The notes below the pieces were generated by a model that saw nothing but the letters and a program-made list of their open reading frames with translations, was not told where the DNA came from and ran no database searches. From Sphingomonas phyllosphaerae (GTDB taxonomy: Bacteria > Pseudomonadota > Alphaproteobacteria > Sphingomonadales > Sphingomonadaceae), in the NCBI GenBank assembly GCA_036946405.1, contig JAQIJC010000001.1, forward strand, positions 2,425,001-2,489,000: a stretch of DNA of 64,000 bases, written 5' to 3'. Shown piece after piece: positions 43,041 to 52,686 of this stretch; the first letter of the stretch is position 1, and the number at the start of each line of letters is the position of its first letter. Position numbers and translations under genes: made by a program.

Positions 43041-44261
43041 TCAGGCCCAGTTGGCCATCTTCTTCTCGAGGTTGACGCGCACCGCCTCGAAGAACTGCTC
43101 GGTCGTCATCCAGCGCTGGTCCGGGCCGATCAGGATCGCGAGGTCCTTGGTCATGTCGCCGCTCTCGACGGTCTCGACGCAGACCTGCTCCAGCGTCTCG
43201 GCGAAGCGCGTCACGTCGGGCGTGCCGTCGAACTTGCCGCGATACTTCAGGCCGCCGGTCCACGCGAAGATCGACGCGATCGGATTGGTCGAGGTCGCCT
43301 TGCCCTGCTGGTGCTGGCGATAGTGGCGCGTGACGGTGCCGTGCGCCGCCTCGGCCTCGATCGTCTTGCCGTCCGGCGTCATCAGCACCGAGGTCATCAG
43401 CCCGAGCGAACCGAAGCCCTGCGCGACCTGATCCGACTGGACGTCGCCGTCGTAATTCTTGCAGGCCCAGACGAACTCGCCGTTCCACTTGAGCGCCGAG
43501 GCGACCATGTCGTCGATCAGGCGATGCTCGTAGACGATGCCCGCCGCCTTGAACTGCTCGGCGAACTCGCTTTCGAACACTTCGGCGAAGATGTCCTTGA
43601 AGCGGCCGTCATAGGCCTTGAGGATCGTGTTCTTGGTCGACAGGTACACCGGCCAGTTGCGGCCGAGCCCGTAGTTGAGCGAGGCACGCGCGAAGTCGCG
43701 GATCGACTCGTCAAGGTTGTACATGCCCATCGCGACACCGGCCGACGGGAAGTCGAACACCTCGTGCTCGATCGTCTCGCCATTCTCGCCTTCCCACTTC
43801 ATGGTCAGCTTGCCCTTGCCGGGCACCTTGAAGTCGGTGGCCTTGTACTGGTCGCCGAACGCGTGACGGCCGACGACGATCGGGTGCGTCCAGCCCGGGA
43901 TCAGGCGCGGGACGTTCTTCATCACGATCGGCTCGCGGAAGACCACGCCGCCCAGGATGTTGCGGATCGTGCCGTTCGGTGAACGCCACATCTTCTTGAG
44001 GCCGAATTCCTCAACGCGCTGCTCGTCGGGGGTGATCGTCGCGCACTTCACGCCGACACCGTACTTCTGGATCGCCTTGGCGCTGTCGACCGTCACCTGA
44101 TCGTCGGTGCGGTCACGCTCCTGCACGCCGAGGTCGTAATAATCGAGATCGATGTCGAGGTACGGCTTGATCAGGCGCTCGCGGATCCATTCCCAGATGA
44201 TCCGCGTCATCTCGTCGCCGTCGATCTCCACGACGGGCGTCTTTACCTTGATCTTCGCCAT
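43041..44261 (-). CDS. icd: NADP-dependent isocitrate dehydrogenase (homodimeric, eukaryote-like type)
   Basis: Icd (406 residues) makes 2-oxoglutarate in the TCA cycle. The sequence is of the alphaproteobacterial/eukaryotic type, not the E. coli type: [21 protein letters not shown] at the N-terminus, [27 protein letters not shown] (substrate serine/asparagine loop), and [19 protein letters not shown] for NADP binding. The ATG at 44261 is the family start; the open frame continues 21 codons upstream but without conserved content. A terminator follows. Confidence 0.97.
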   Translation of the reverse strand: MAKIKVKTPVVEIDGDEMTRIIWEWIRERLIKPYLDIDLDYYDLGVQERDRTDDQVTVDSAKAIQKYGVGVKCATITPDEQRVEEFGLKKMWRSPNGTIRNILGGVVFREPIVMKNVPRLIPGWTHPIVVGRHAFGDQYKATDFKVPGKGKLTMKWEGENGETIEHEVFDFPSAGVAMGMYNLDESIRDFARASLNYGLGRNWPVYLSTKNTILKAYDGRFKDIFAEVFESEFAEQFKAAGIVYEHRLIDDMVASALKWNGEFVWACKNYDGDVQSDQVAQGFGSLGLMTSVLMTPDGKTIEAEAAHGTVTRHYRQHQQGKATSTNPIASIFAWTGGLKYRGKFDGTPDVTRFAETLEQVCVETVESGDMTKDLAILIGPDQRWMTTEQFFEAVRVNLEKKMANWA

Positions 44262-44368
44262 GCTCGCTTGTCCTTCGAGTGGGTGGTTTGGTGCGGCGAT
44301 AGGGGGAAGGGGGGCGGGGATCAACCTACGGCGTTGTCACCACGCGCTTACGCAGATAGGACGAAGCG

Positions 44369-45091
44369 ATGACTTCGCTCGACAAGCCACCGGTCGTCAC
44401 GACCACCGTCAAGTGGCGCTTTCCTGCCGTCCATCCCGAGGGGCAGAAGTTCACCGCTATCGCATTCGGCATCACCTTGTTGATGACGATCGTCTCCAAA
44501 GTCTTCTTCTGGCCGTTCCTCGGACTGACGCTGTGGGTGGCTGCGTTCTTCCGCGATCCGGTGCGGACCACGCCGACCGGCGACGACCTGATCGTCTCGC
44601 CCGCCGACGGGCTGATCACGATGATCGAGCGCGTGCCGGTGCCGCGCGAGTTGATCGGTGATCTCGGCGAGGGGACGATGGTGCGCGTGTCGGTGTTCAT
44701 GTCGGTGTTCGACGTCCACATCAATCGCTCGCCGATCGCGGGAACAGTGCGGCAGGTGGTCTATATCTCCGGCAAGTTCCTCAACGCCGACCTCGACAAG
44801 GCGTCCGAGGAGAATGAGCGCCAGCATTTCGTCGTCGAGGGTTTCGACGGGCGACGCGTCGGCTTCACGCAGATCGCCGGGCTGGTCGCGCGGCGGATCG
44901 TCGGGTTCGCCAAGATCGGCGACATCGTGGCGGCCGGGCAGCGGATCGGGCTGATCCGCTTCGGCAGCCGGGTCGACGTCTATCTGCCCGAGGGTTACGA
45001 GCCGCAGGTCGCGCTCGGACAACGCGCAGTGGCGGGCGAGACGGTGCTCGGTCGCCTCGGCGTGCCGCGCATCACCGGCAAGTCGCAATAG
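44369..45091 (+). CDS. psd: phosphatidylserine decarboxylase proenzyme
   Basis: Psd (240 residues) makes phosphatidylethanolamine and is of the short bacterial class. It self-cleaves at a Gly-Ser pair to form a pyruvoyl group; the site is G199-S200 in [28 protein letters not shown] and [14 protein letters not shown] are the conserved blocks, the latter with the catalytic His. Residues 30-55 form a hydrophobic anchor. It is followed after 10 nt by pssA, which makes its substrate, so the two form one operon. Confidence 0.95.
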   Translation: MTSLDKPPVVTTTVKWRFPAVHPEGQKFTAIAFGITLLMTIVSKVFFWPFLGLTLWVAAFFRDPVRTTPTGDDLIVSPADGLITMIERVPVPRELIGDLGEGTMVRVSVFMSVFDVHINRSPIAGTVRQVVYISGKFLNADLDKASEENERQHFVVEGFDGRRVGFTQIAGLVARRIVGFAKIGDIVAAGQRIGLIRFGSRVDVYLPEGYEPQVALGQRAVAGETVLGRLGVPRITGKSQ

Positions 45092-45101
45092 GCGCGCGGG
45101 C

Positions 45102-45914
45102 ATGAGAGCACCGATCCGTCGTCCGCTTCGTCGCCCGCCCGGCGGGCTGCCGTTGCGCGCGGTCGCGCCGAACGCCGTTACCGCACTGGCGCTTTGCTCT
45201 GGCTTGTCGGGAATCCGCTTTGCGATTTCCGGGCAATGGGAGCTGGCGGTGGTGATGGTGCTGATCGCGGGCGTGCTCGACGGGCTGGACGGGCGCGTCG
45301 CCCGTATGCTGCACGGCGAGAGCCGGTTCGGGGCGGAACTCGATTCGCTTTCCGACGCGATCTCGTTCGGCGTTTCGCCCGCGTTGATCCTCTATCTCTG
45401 GTCGCTCCACGCGCTGCCGCGGTTCGGCTGGATGGCGGCGTTGGTGCTGGCGGTCTTCTGCGCGCTGCGACTGGCGCGCTTCAACGCCAATATCGATGCC
45501 GACGACCAGCCGCACAAGTCGGCGGGGTTCCTCACCGGCGTCCCGGCGCCCGCGGGCGCGGCGCTCGCATTGCTACCGCTCTTTCTGTGGTTCGTGACCG
45601 AGGCCCCGTTGCTGCGCGATCCACGATTGGTGGCACCGTGGACGATCGGTGTCGCGCTGTTGATGGTGTCGAGCCTCGCCACCTTCTCGACCGGCTCGCT
45701 CAAGCTGCGGCCGAACATCCGCTTCGAGGCGATCGTGGTGGTGGTTGCGGTCGGTGCCGCGGCGGTCAGCGCGCCGTGGCAGACCGCCGCCGCGGCGGGG
45801 ATCGCTTATCTTCTGGCGCTCCCGTTCAGCGTCGCGAGCTATGCGCGTGTCAAGCGGCTTCGCGCGAGCGCAGCGTCATCGGTACCAGCGTCGGACCTGC
45901 CGCCCAGCGCCTGA
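45102..45914 (+). CDS. pssA: CDP-diacylglycerol--serine O-phosphatidyltransferase
   Basis: PssA (270 residues) is the type II membrane enzyme that makes phosphatidylserine from CDP-DAG and serine. The CDP-alcohol phosphotransferase signature is complete: [26 protein letters not shown], with the three catalytic aspartates. About eight membrane helices follow. The N-terminal [14 protein letters not shown] is basic and cytoplasmic. Its last 65 bp overlap the convergent small membrane protein gene. Confidence 0.95.
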   Translation: MRAPIRRPLRRPPGGLPLRAVAPNAVTALALCSGLSGIRFAISGQWELAVVMVLIAGVLDGLDGRVARMLHGESRFGAELDSLSDAISFGVSPALILYLWSLHALPRFGWMAALVLAVFCALRLARFNANIDADDQPHKSAGFLTGVPAPAGAALALLPLFLWFVTEAPLLRDPRLVAPWTIGVALLMVSSLATFSTGSLKLRPNIRFEAIVVVVAVGAAAVSAPWQTAAAAGIAYLLALPFSVASYARVKRLRASAASSVPASDLPPSA

Positions 45915-46092
45915 CCGCGATCCGCCGCTCGGCCCGCACCAGCGTCGACAACGGTTCGAAGCGCGCGGCGGACGGGCGACCACGCAAGATGGCGGCGATC
46001 CGCGCCGCCTGCGGCAGCACCGTCGCGGCCAGCACAAAGACTGCGAGCGCCGCTGCGCCGCCAAACACCATTACCGCCATAAAGGTCGCCAT
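45850..46092 (-). CDS. small single-span membrane protein, possibly SOS-controlled
   Basis: An 80-residue protein with one N-terminal membrane helix ([20 protein letters not shown], about 4-25) and a strongly basic cytoplasmic tail ([30 protein letters not shown]). I do not recognise the family. GAGGAG stands 6 nt before the ATG, supporting translation; the frame is open up to 46164. It overlaps the 3' end of pssA on the other strand. Upstream, on the minus strand, lie a TTGACA hexamer and two GAAC-N7-GAAC sites, so LexA control is possible. Small SOS-induced membrane proteins such as Caulobacter SidA inhibit division, but any such role here is a guess. Confidence 0.6.
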   Translation of the reverse strand: MATFMAVMVFGGAAALAVFVLAATVLPQAARIAAILRGRPSAARFEPLSTLVRAERRIAVRRWAAGPTLVPMTLRSREAA

Positions 46093-46190
46093 GATCGTCT
46101 CCTCGCACATCGTGCGAACCGTGCCGCTGTAAATTCCTGCACAGCGGCATGGTTCCTGAATCAACCTCAGAGCGGACGTTTAACAGCAAG

Positions 46191-46229
46191 GTTCGCGCTC
46201 CGTTCCTGTTCCTTGTTCCAACTTTGTTC
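46191..46229. promoter_or_regulatory. tandem LexA-type boxes between the small membrane protein gene and rpsB
   Basis: GTTC-GCGCTCC-GTTC (46191-46205) and GTTC-CAACTTT-GTTC (46215-46229) both fit the GTTC-N7-GTTC operator. On the minus strand TTGACA (46240-46235) precedes them. On the plus strand TTGTTC (46224-46229) and TATCGC (46246-46251), 16 bases apart, could be the rpsB promoter. GGAAC with a TGTT 16 bases later (minus strand) is a near EcfG match, so other readings exist. Confidence 0.5.
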
Positions 46230-46251
46230 GCGGCTGTCAACGGTCTATCGC

Positions 46252-46384
46252 GGGTTGCACCGTCCGGCCGCTTCGGCTAAGGCGCGCGCCTCAACCCCGC
46301 ATGGGGAGCATCATCAACCGGTGCGCCGGCCTTCGAGGTCGCGTCACTCGCTCCCCAGAGGCTCAACCGGAAGGAAAACACATC
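46252..46384 (+). promoter_or_regulatory. rpsB mRNA leader
   Basis: About 130 bases upstream of the rpsB ATG with several GC-rich stems and a GGAAGGA ribosome-binding site at its end. Ribosomal protein S2 is known to control its own leader in some bacteria; I cannot confirm a defined S2-binding fold here. No gene is visible in it. Confidence 0.4.
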
Positions 46385-47176
46385 ATGGCGGCTCCTGTCG
46401 TCTCCATGCAGCAGCTCATCGAAACCGGCGCGCACTTCGGCCACCAGACTCACCGCTGGAACCCGAAGATGAAGCCCTACATCTTCGGCGAGCGTAACGG
46501 CGTCCACATCATCGACCTGTCGCAGACTGTGCCGCTGTTCGCGCGCGCGCTCGACTTCGTCAGCCAGTCGGTCGCCGCCGGTGGCAAGGTGCTGTTCGTC
46601 GGCACCAAGCGCCAGGCGCAGGAACCCGTCGCCGAGGCGGCGCGCCGCGCGGGCCAGCATTTCGTCAACCACCGCTGGCTGGGCGGGATGCTCACCAACT
46701 GGAAGACGATCTCGAACTCGATCAAGCGTCTGAAGAGCCTTGAGGAGCAGCTGTCGGGCAACACCGCCGGTCTCACCAAGAAGGAAGTCCTGCAGCTCAC
46801 CCGCGAGCGCGACAAGCTCGAGCTGTCGCTGGGCGGCATCCGCGACATGGGCGGCATTCCGGACGTGATGTTCGTGATCGACGCCAACAAGGAAGAGCTG
46901 GCGATCAAGGAAGCCAACACGCTGGGCATCCCGGTCGTCGCGATCCTCGATTCGAACGTGTCGCCGGACGGCATCGCGTTCCCGGTGCCCGCCAACGACG
47001 ACGCCGCGCGCGCGATCCGTCTGTATTGCGAGGCGATCGCGATCGCCTCGACCCGCGGCAACCAGCAGCAGCAGGCGAGCCGTGGCGTCGATCTGGGCGC
47101 GATGAGCGAGCCGCCGGCCGAAGAGGCGCTGGCCGCCGAGCCGGCCGCTGCCGAGGGCGAACCCGCCGCCGCGTAA
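46385..47176 (+). CDS. rpsB: 30S ribosomal protein S2
   Basis: S2 (263 residues) joins the small subunit late and contacts S1. The conserved opening is [31 protein letters not shown] and [14 protein letters not shown] follow; [25 protein letters not shown] is the family C-terminal block. The tail is Ala/Glu-rich. The ATG at 46385 has GGAAGGA 9 nt upstream; the upstream in-frame codons belong to the leader. Confidence 0.98.
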   Translation: MAAPVVSMQQLIETGAHFGHQTHRWNPKMKPYIFGERNGVHIIDLSQTVPLFARALDFVSQSVAAGGKVLFVGTKRQAQEPVAEAARRAGQHFVNHRWLGGMLTNWKTISNSIKRLKSLEEQLSGNTAGLTKKEVLQLTRERDKLELSLGGIRDMGGIPDVMFVIDANKEELAIKEANTLGIPVVAILDSNVSPDGIAFPVPANDDAARAIRLYCEAIAIASTRGNQQQQASRGVDLGAMSEPPAEEALAAEPAAAEGEPAAA

Positions 47177-47194
47177 GCGACGCGCGAATGTCAT

Positions 47195-47228
47195 GGAGGC
47201 TCCGTAAGGGCCGGGGCCTCCCTGTTTC
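47195..47228 (+). terminator. partial terminator/attenuator between rpsB and tsf
   Basis: GGAGGCTCCG pairs with the CGGGGCCTCC arm ending at 47221 (10 bp including a T-G pair, 7-nt loop), followed by CTGTTTCCC. The T-tract is short, suggesting partial read-through into tsf, which would set the S2:EF-Ts ratio. Confidence 0.5.
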
Positions 47229-47294
47229 CCGTTCGGCGCGCGGCGATCGACCCGATCGTCGCGCGTCGACGCAATCAAAGCTGAGGACAGTCAA

Positions 47295-48227
47295 ATGGCC
47301 GATATTACGGCAGCGATGGTCAAGGACCTGCGCGAGAAGAGCGGCGCGGGCATGATGGACTGCAAGAAGGCGCTCAACGAGACCGGTGGCGACACCGACG
47401 CGGCGCTTGACTGGCTGCGTACCAAGGGCCTGGCCGCGGCGCAGAAGAAGTCGAGCCGCACCGCCGCCGAGGGTCTGGTCGGCGTCGCCGTCGCCGGCAC
47501 CAAGGGCGCAGCGGTCGAGGTCAACTCGGAAACCGACTTCGTCGCCAAGAACGAGCAGTTCCAGAGCTTCGTCCGCGACGTGACGCAGATCGCGCTGGCG
47601 ACCGGCGGCGACGTCGAGGCGATCAAGGCCGAAGCGATGCCGTCGGGCACCACTGTCGCCGAAGCGCTGACCAACAACATCGCGACGATCGGTGAGAACC
47701 AGTCGATCCGCCGCGCGCGTCAGCTGAGCGTCGAGCAGGGCGCGGTCGTGGCGTACGTCCACAACCAGCAGGCGCCGGGGCTCGGCAAGATCGGCGTGCT
47801 GGTCGCGCTGGAGAGCACGGCTTCCGACGAGGTTCTGCAGGGTCTGGGCAAGCAGCTGGCGATGCACATCGCCGCCGCCTTCCCCAAGGCGCTGAACGAG
47901 AACGACCTCGACGAGGCCGAGATCGAGCGTGAGCGCGCGATCGCGACCGAGAAGGCGTCCGAGTCGGGCAAGCCGGCCGACATCATCGCCAAGATGGTCG
48001 AGGGCTCGATCGCCAAGTACCGCAAGGAGCACGCATTGGTCAGCCAGCTGTTCGTCATGGACGGCAAGACCAAAATCAGCGACGTTGTCGCCAAGGCCGG
48101 CAAGGACGCCGGTGCCGAGATCGTGCTGAAGGACTATGTCCGCTTCCAGCTCGGTGAGGGCATCGAGAAGGAAGTGTCGGACTTCGCGGCCGAAGTCGCC
48201 GCCGCTTCGGGCGTGCCGCAGGGCTGA
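47295..48227 (+). CDS. tsf: translation elongation factor Ts
   Basis: EF-Ts (310 residues) recycles EF-Tu-GDP. The N-terminal UBA-like domain has the signature [20 protein letters not shown]; the [10 protein letters not shown] motif that inserts into EF-Tu is at about 80; two core subdomains and a coiled-coil region follow, and the C-terminus ends with [11 protein letters not shown]. It follows rpsB and ends in a strong terminator instead of leading directly into pyrH. Confidence 0.98.
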   Translation: MADITAAMVKDLREKSGAGMMDCKKALNETGGDTDAALDWLRTKGLAAAQKKSSRTAAEGLVGVAVAGTKGAAVEVNSETDFVAKNEQFQSFVRDVTQIALATGGDVEAIKAEAMPSGTTVAEALTNNIATIGENQSIRRARQLSVEQGAVVAYVHNQQAPGLGKIGVLVALESTASDEVLQGLGKQLAMHIAAAFPKALNENDLDEAEIERERAIATEKASESGKPADIIAKMVEGSIAKYRKEHALVSQLFVMDGKTKISDVVAKAGKDAGAEIVLKDYVRFQLGEGIEKEVSDFAAEVAAASGVPQG

Positions 48228-48270
48228 TCGGCTCCGGTCGACCCTTTGGGTTGGCCATCCGAACATAAAG

Positions 48271-48300
48271 TGCCCCGGTGAAAGCCGGGGCATTTTTTTT
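48271..48300 (+). terminator. intrinsic terminator of rpsB-tsf
   Basis: TGCCCCGG/CCGGGGCA forms an 8-bp stem with a TGAAAG loop, followed by an uninterrupted run of eight T. Confidence 0.95.
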
Positions 48301-48622
48301 GGATCGTCGTGTGGTCGCGTGATTGGTCGCGGCGGCGTGATGGTATGCAGCCCAAATCGCTTCCCCACGACTGCCCGAAAACGACTCACCGCCCGGATCG
48401 TCGTCGCGAGCGCGTCTCCTTCTCGGGATCGTTGCGAAAGGTTGGGACCGCGCCCTTTTCAAGCCGTACCCCGGCGGAGGCCGGGGTCCAGTTGGACAAG
48501 GTATTCCAGCTAATAACAATCGCCTCTCAACTGGGCCCCGGCCTTCGCCGGGGTACAAGAAGGCGACTTTCGCAACGATCTCCTTCTCACGACACGATGA
48601 TCTCCGCGGTCCTGCGTCGCGA
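48301..48622. repeat. gene-free stretch with an inverted pair of CCCCGG repeats
   Basis: About 320 bases between two convergent terminators without a convincing gene. It contains ACCCCGGCGGAGGCCGGGGT (about 48474-48493) and, inverted 40 bases on, CCCCGGCCTTCGCCGGGGTA (about 48537-48556), together with the CCAGTTGGAC/CAACTGGG flanks. It belongs to the same family as the elements at 1.4, 23.3 and 59.0 kb. Confidence 0.65.
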
Positions 48623-48657
48623 ACGAAAAGGGGGCGCCGGCTTGTGCCGACACCCCC
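48623..48657 (-). terminator. intrinsic terminator of the PEP-CTERM gene
   Basis: Arms 48630-48641 and 48646-48657 form a 12-bp stem (two G-T pairs) with a 4-nt loop; on the minus strand it is followed by TTTTCGTT. Confidence 0.85.
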
Positions 48658-48687
48658 AACGATCGAGCGGTCGCTCGTCGTGTCGTC

Positions 48688-49404
48688 TCAGGCGATCTGC
48701 GCGGTGTGGAAGCGCACCTTGCGGCGGCGCATCGCCATGCCGATCACGCCGAAGCCGGCCAGCATCATCGCCCAGGTGGCGGGCTCGGGCACCGCCGGCG
48801 TGACGATCGCGAACAGGTCGGCCGAGGCGGTCTTGCCCTCGCGGACCCGGAATTCGGTGTCGCTCTTCGAAACGAAGCCGTCGCCGTCGATGTTGCCGAA
48901 GCCGGTCAGCTTCACGCCGTAAGTGGTGCCGTTGGCAACGAACGTGCCGGTCGAGAAATTCGACGGAAGCGTCAGATAATCGGCGTTGTCGTCAGCCGTG
49001 CCGGTGTTCGACGTGCTGACGATGCCGAACGAGAACAGGCTCGAGAACTTGCCGATGTTCGGATTGGCGAAGGTCAGGTCAAGCGCGAGGTCGACGGCGT
49101 TGATCTCTGTGCCGTTCTTGACGGTGCCGTTGAAGTAGGTCAGCCGGCCGACCTTGAAAGGCGAGTTGTAGCCGCTCGAAAAGGTCGTCGCGTCGAACTT
49201 CAGCTTGTTCACGCCGACGTTGTCGATGGCTTCACCCCAGGTGATGCTGCTGGTGCCGATGCCGGTGGTCACTGCGGTGCCCGGCGCCGAGTTCTTGAAC
49301 ACTGCTTCGGTCGAGCCCGAGACATCAGCGGCATTCGGCGCGGCCAGCGCGGGAACGGGTGCGAGGGCGGCAATGACAGCAACCGCGATATAGTTCTTCG
49401 TCAT
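48688..49404 (-). CDS. PEPxxWA-CTERM sorted surface/periplasmic protein
   Basis: This 238-residue exported protein begins with a signal peptide (TKNYIAVAVIAALAPVPALA) and ends with VPEPATWAMMLAGFGVIGMAMRRRK-type sorting information: a PEPxxWA motif, a hydrophobic helix and an arginine cluster, recognised by exosortase in sphingomonads. An unusual extra tail (VRFHTAQIA) follows. The middle is beta-rich, Asn/Thr/Gly-rich and resembles a choice-of-anchor domain (ITWGEA, LDLTFANPN). Function is unknown; such proteins are tied to extracellular polymer. AAGGGAG lies 8 nt before the ATG. No exosortase is in the window. It interrupts the usual tsf-pyrH linkage. Confidence 0.9.
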   Translation of the reverse strand: MTKNYIAVAVIAALAPVPALAAPNAADVSGSTEAVFKNSAPGTAVTTGIGTSSITWGEAIDNVGVNKLKFDATTFSSGYNSPFKVGRLTYFNGTVKNGTEINAVDLALDLTFANPNIGKFSSLFSFGIVSTSNTGTADDNADYLTLPSNFSTGTFVANGTTYGVKLTGFGNIDGDGFVSKSDTEFRVREGKTASADLFAIVTPAVPEPATWAMMLAGFGVIGMAMRRRKVRFHTAQIA

Positions 49405-49794
49405 TTCAGAAATCTCCCTTGTTTGTATGTAACGCTGCGTTGCCGTTCAACTAGTGACCGCTACTTGGAGTGGTCAACGTATAAACTGCCGAGACGCATG
49501 GCTGGGGAGTCGGATACTTCGCGCATCTAGCCCAGGAGCTTACTTTTCGGATATTTCAGACTTTTTTTACTTCCGGCGCGAGGGTTCGCAGCGCCGCGGT
49601 TCGGAGGGCAAGATCGTTCCTGTATCGTTATGAGACGATTAACCAACCTGGGTCGGTGACCAGGCGCAGCCATGATCGTGGGCACGACACCGGCAAAGTC
49701 CGATGTGCCGCTATCGACATGGAAACGAACCTTGCGGCTCCGCCACGCCCCGCCTAAGCCCTGTGCCGCGCAGACACTGAGCCGACGGACCAAA
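49405..49794. other. 390-bp control region between the PEP-CTERM gene and pyrH
   Basis: I see no gene here. On the minus strand, TTGACC and TAGTTG 18 bases apart may be the promoter of the PEP-CTERM gene. TTTTTTT at about 49562 and TTAT-GAGACGA-TTAA (49628-49642), one base off a CtrA site, lie in the middle. The plus-strand half carries the pyrH leader; the frame is open from 49672, but only the ATG at 49795 gives a conserved UMP kinase N-terminus. Confidence 0.5.
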
Positions 49795-50538
49795 ATGACC
49801 ACTTCTCCCTATAAACGCATCCTGCTCAAGCTGTCGGGCGAGGTCCTGATGGGGCAGGGCGGACTGGCGATCGACACCGCGGTCACCGCGCGCGTCGCCG
49901 AGGAAATCGCCGACGTGCGCGCGAAGGGTTACGAGCTGTGCGTCGTCGTGGGCGGCGGCAACATCTTCCGCGGCATCTCCGGCGCGGCGAACGGCATGGA
50001 GCGTGCGACCGCCGATTACATGGGGATGCTGGCGACGGTCATGAATGCGCTGGCGGTGCAGAATGCGCTGGAGACGATCGGCGTCGACACGCGCGTGCAA
50101 TCCGCGATCCCGATGCATTCGGTCTGCGAGCCGTTCATCCGCCGCCGTGCCGAGCGGCATCTGGAGAAGGGCCGCGTCGTGATCTTCGCGGCGGGCGTGG
50201 GATCGCCGTTCTTCACCACCGACAGTGGCGCGGCGCTGCGCGCGGCGGAGATGAATTGCGACGCCTTGTTCAAGGGCACCTCGGTCGACGGCGTCTATGA
50301 TGCCGATCCGAAGAAGGTCGCCGATGCGAAGCGTTATGACACGGTCAGTTACGACATGGTGCTGGCAAAGAATTTGAAGGTGATGGATGCCAGCGCCGTG
50401 GCGCTGTGCCGTGATTCGGATATCCCGATCGTCGTGTTCAACATCCGCGAGCACGGCAATTTCGCCGCCGTGCTGGACGGGAAGGGCGTGTCGACGGTCG
50501 TGCAGAAGAAGATGGAGACTATCGATGCCCGCGTATGA
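49795..50538 (+). CDS. pyrH: UMP kinase
   Basis: PyrH (247 residues) phosphorylates UMP to UDP; the bacterial enzyme is a hexamer of the amino-acid kinase fold. Seen are [15 protein letters not shown], the [11 protein letters not shown] loop, [17 protein letters not shown], and [13 protein letters not shown] in the ATP region. The ATG is at the conserved start. The 3' end overlaps frr by 14 bp. Confidence 0.98.
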   Translation: MTTSPYKRILLKLSGEVLMGQGGLAIDTAVTARVAEEIADVRAKGYELCVVVGGGNIFRGISGAANGMERATADYMGMLATVMNALAVQNALETIGVDTRVQSAIPMHSVCEPFIRRRAERHLEKGRVVIFAAGVGSPFFTTDSGAALRAAEMNCDALFKGTSVDGVYDADPKKVADAKRYDTVSYDMVLAKNLKVMDASAVALCRDSDIPIVVFNIREHGNFAAVLDGKGVSTVVQKKMETIDARV

Positions 50539-51082
50539 CAAGGCCGATCTCGAGCGCCGCATGAACGGCGCGGTCGAAGCGCTGAAGGGCGATCTGGGCG
50601 GATTGCGCACCGGCCGCGCCTCGACCTCGCTGCTCGATCCGGTGGCGGTCGAGGTCTATGGCGCGCACATGCCGCTCAACCAGGTGGCGACCGTTTCGGT
50701 GCCCGAGCCGCGGATGCTGTCGGTGCAGGTGTGGGACAAGAGCAACGTCGGGCCGGTGGAGAAGGCGATCCGTTCCGCCGGGCTCGGGCTCAACCCGATC
50801 AACGACGGCCAGACGCTGCGTCTGCCGATCCCGGACCTGACCGAGGAACGCCGCAAGGAGCTGGCGAAGCTGGCGGGGCAATATTCGGAGAAGGCCAAGG
50901 TCGCGGTGCGCAACGTGCGTCGCGACGGCATGGATGCGCTCAAGACCGACGAGAAGAAGAACGTCATCTCGGAGGACGATCGCAAGCGCCTGGAAACCGA
51001 AGTCCAGAAGCTGACCGATGCGACGATCACCGAGATCGATGCGGTATCGGCGGCGAAGGAGAAGGAAATCCTCAACAAGTGA
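50525..51082 (+). CDS. frr: ribosome recycling factor
   Basis: Frr (185 residues) splits post-termination ribosomes with EF-G. The pattern [20 protein letters not shown], the central [13 protein letters not shown] and the three-helix bundle [17 protein letters not shown] are diagnostic. The ATG lies inside the end of pyrH (14-bp overlap), so translation is coupled. Confidence 0.98.
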   Translation: MPAYDKADLERRMNGAVEALKGDLGGLRTGRASTSLLDPVAVEVYGAHMPLNQVATVSVPEPRMLSVQVWDKSNVGPVEKAIRSAGLGLNPINDGQTLRLPIPDLTEERRKELAKLAGQYSEKAKVAVRNVRRDGMDALKTDEKKNVISEDDRKRLETEVQKLTDATITEIDAVSAAKEKEILNK

Positions 51083-51110
51083 CGGCGCGCGCGCTTTGGG
51101 GACGGTTTTG

Positions 51111-51842
51111 ATGGCGACCGCGGCGATCCCGCAGGCCGATCCCGCCGTCCTGCCGCGTCATGTGGCGATCATCATGGACGGCAACGGGCGCTGGGCCGCC
51201 GCCCGGCGGCTGCCGCGCGCGATGGGGCATCGCGCAGGAGTAGAGGCGGTGCGCGCGGTGACGCGCGCGGCGCGGTCGATGGGGATCGAGGCGCTGACGC
51301 TTTATGCCTTTTCCTCGGAGAACTGGCGACGGCCGGCGGATGAGATCGGCGGGCTGATGAAGCTGCTGAAGCTCTTCATCCGCAACGATCTGGCCGAGCT
51401 GGTGCGTGAGGACGTGCGGTTGCGCGTGCTGGGCGATTACCGCCGCTTCCCCGAGGATGTCGTCACGCTGATCGACGACGCGCTGGCGCGCACCGCGAAC
51501 AATCGCGGTCCGATCCTCGCGATCGCGCTCAACTATGGCGCGCAGGCCGAACTGGTCGCCGCGGCGCGATCGTTGGCGGAGAGGGCGGCGAACGGTACGC
51601 TCGATCCGGCGGCGATCGACGCCGAGGCGATCGAGGCGCAGCTGGAAACGCATGACCTGCCGCCGCTCGACCTGCTGATCCGCACCTCCGGCGAACAGCG
51701 GCTGTCGAACTTCCTGCTCTGGCAGGCCGCGTACGCCGAGCTGCTGTTCGTCGACACCCTCTGGCCGGACTTCGATGCCGACGCGCTCGCGGCGGCGGTC
51801 GATGCGTTCGGTCGCCGCCAGCGCCGCTACGGCGGGCTGTGA
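51111..51842 (+). CDS. uppS: undecaprenyl diphosphate synthase (isoprenyl transferase)
   Basis: UppS (243 residues) makes the C55 lipid carrier for cell-wall and polysaccharide synthesis. Asp23 in [13 protein letters not shown] binds Mg2+; [23 protein letters not shown] and the C-terminal [19 protein letters not shown] are family blocks. The ATG at 51111 gives a normal N-terminus; the ribosome-binding site is weak (GGGGACGG). cdsA follows after 10 nt. Confidence 0.97.
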   Translation: MATAAIPQADPAVLPRHVAIIMDGNGRWAAARRLPRAMGHRAGVEAVRAVTRAARSMGIEALTLYAFSSENWRRPADEIGGLMKLLKLFIRNDLAELVREDVRLRVLGDYRRFPEDVVTLIDDALARTANNRGPILAIALNYGAQAELVAAARSLAERAANGTLDPAAIDAEAIEAQLETHDLPPLDLLIRTSGEQRLSNFLLWQAAYAELLFVDTLWPDFDADALAAAVDAFGRRQRRYGGL

Positions 51843-51852
51843 TCCGACCGGC

Positions 51853-52686
51853 ATGAGCGACGACGCTCCGCTTCCGCCGACACCGGACGCCAAGTTGCGG
51901 ACGCCGTCGAACCTGCGGCTGCGAATGATCGCCAGCGTGGGCATGATCGCGGTCGCCTCGATCGCGCTGGTGGTGGGCGATATCGCCTTCTGGCTGCTGG
52001 CGGTCGTCATCGCGCTGTTCATGATGGCCGAATGGTCGGACCTGCATCATGTCGACGCGCGCACCAAACGGCTGGCGCAGATGGCGCTGAGCGTGCCGCT
52101 GGCGACGATGGCCCCGGCATGGCTCATCATCGAGCCGCATGATTTCTTCACGCTTGGGCTGATCGGCGGGGCCGCGTTCTTCGTGGTGATCGTCACCAGG
52201 CTGCCGAAACTGGCGCTGGGCGTCCTGTATTGCGGGGTGCCGGTGTTGGCGCTGGTGGTGCTGCGCCGGCACGATGAGAACGGACTGCTCTATGCCTTTT
52301 GGGCGATGGCGCTGGTATGGGCGTGCGACATCGGCGCGTTCTTCGCGGGGCGGTCGATCGGCGGGCCGAAGCTGGCGCCGAAGCTGTCGCCGAACAAGAC
52401 CTGGGCCGGGCTGATCGGCGGGACGATCGCCGCCGGAGCGTTGGGCCTGTTGCTCCATGCCACGGCGGGCTTGCCGCTCGGACTCGCGCTTTGTTCGCCG
52501 CCGTTGGCGGTGCTGGCGCAGCTCGGCGACCTTTACGAAAGCTGGCTCAAGCGTCGTGCGGGCGTCAAGGATTCGGGCAATATCCTGCCCGGCCATGGAG
52601 GTGTGCTCGATCGGCTCGATGGGCTGGTGCCGGTGGCGCCGGTCGCTGCGGCACTGGTGCTGGTTTTGACGGGCGTATCGGGATGA
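51853..52686 (+). CDS. cdsA: phosphatidate cytidylyltransferase
   Basis: CdsA (277 residues) makes CDP-diacylglycerol, the precursor of all phospholipids, including the substrate of PssA encoded at 45.1 kb. Several membrane helices precede the C-terminal signature [20 protein letters not shown] followed by [28 protein letters not shown], with [10 protein letters not shown], is also typical. The stop overlaps the dxr ATG (ATGA). Confidence 0.96.
   Translation: MSDDAPLPPTPDAKLRTPSNLRLRMIASVGMIAVASIALVVGDIAFWLLAVVIALFMMAEWSDLHHVDARTKRLAQMALSVPLATMAPAWLIIEPHDFFTLGLIGGAAFFVVIVTRLPKLALGVLYCGVPVLALVVLRRHDENGLLYAFWAMALVWACDIGAFFAGRSIGGPKLAPKLSPNKTWAGLIGGTIAAGALGLLLHATAGLPLGLALCSPPLAVLAQLGDLYESWLKRRAGVKDSGNILPGHGGVLDRLDGLVPVAPVAAALVLVLTGVSG

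Noticed and set aside
49628..49642. TTAT-GAGACGA-TTAA as a second CtrA site
   Set aside because: One half-site deviates and it is ~150 bases from pyrH without a clear promoter; kept only as a remark.
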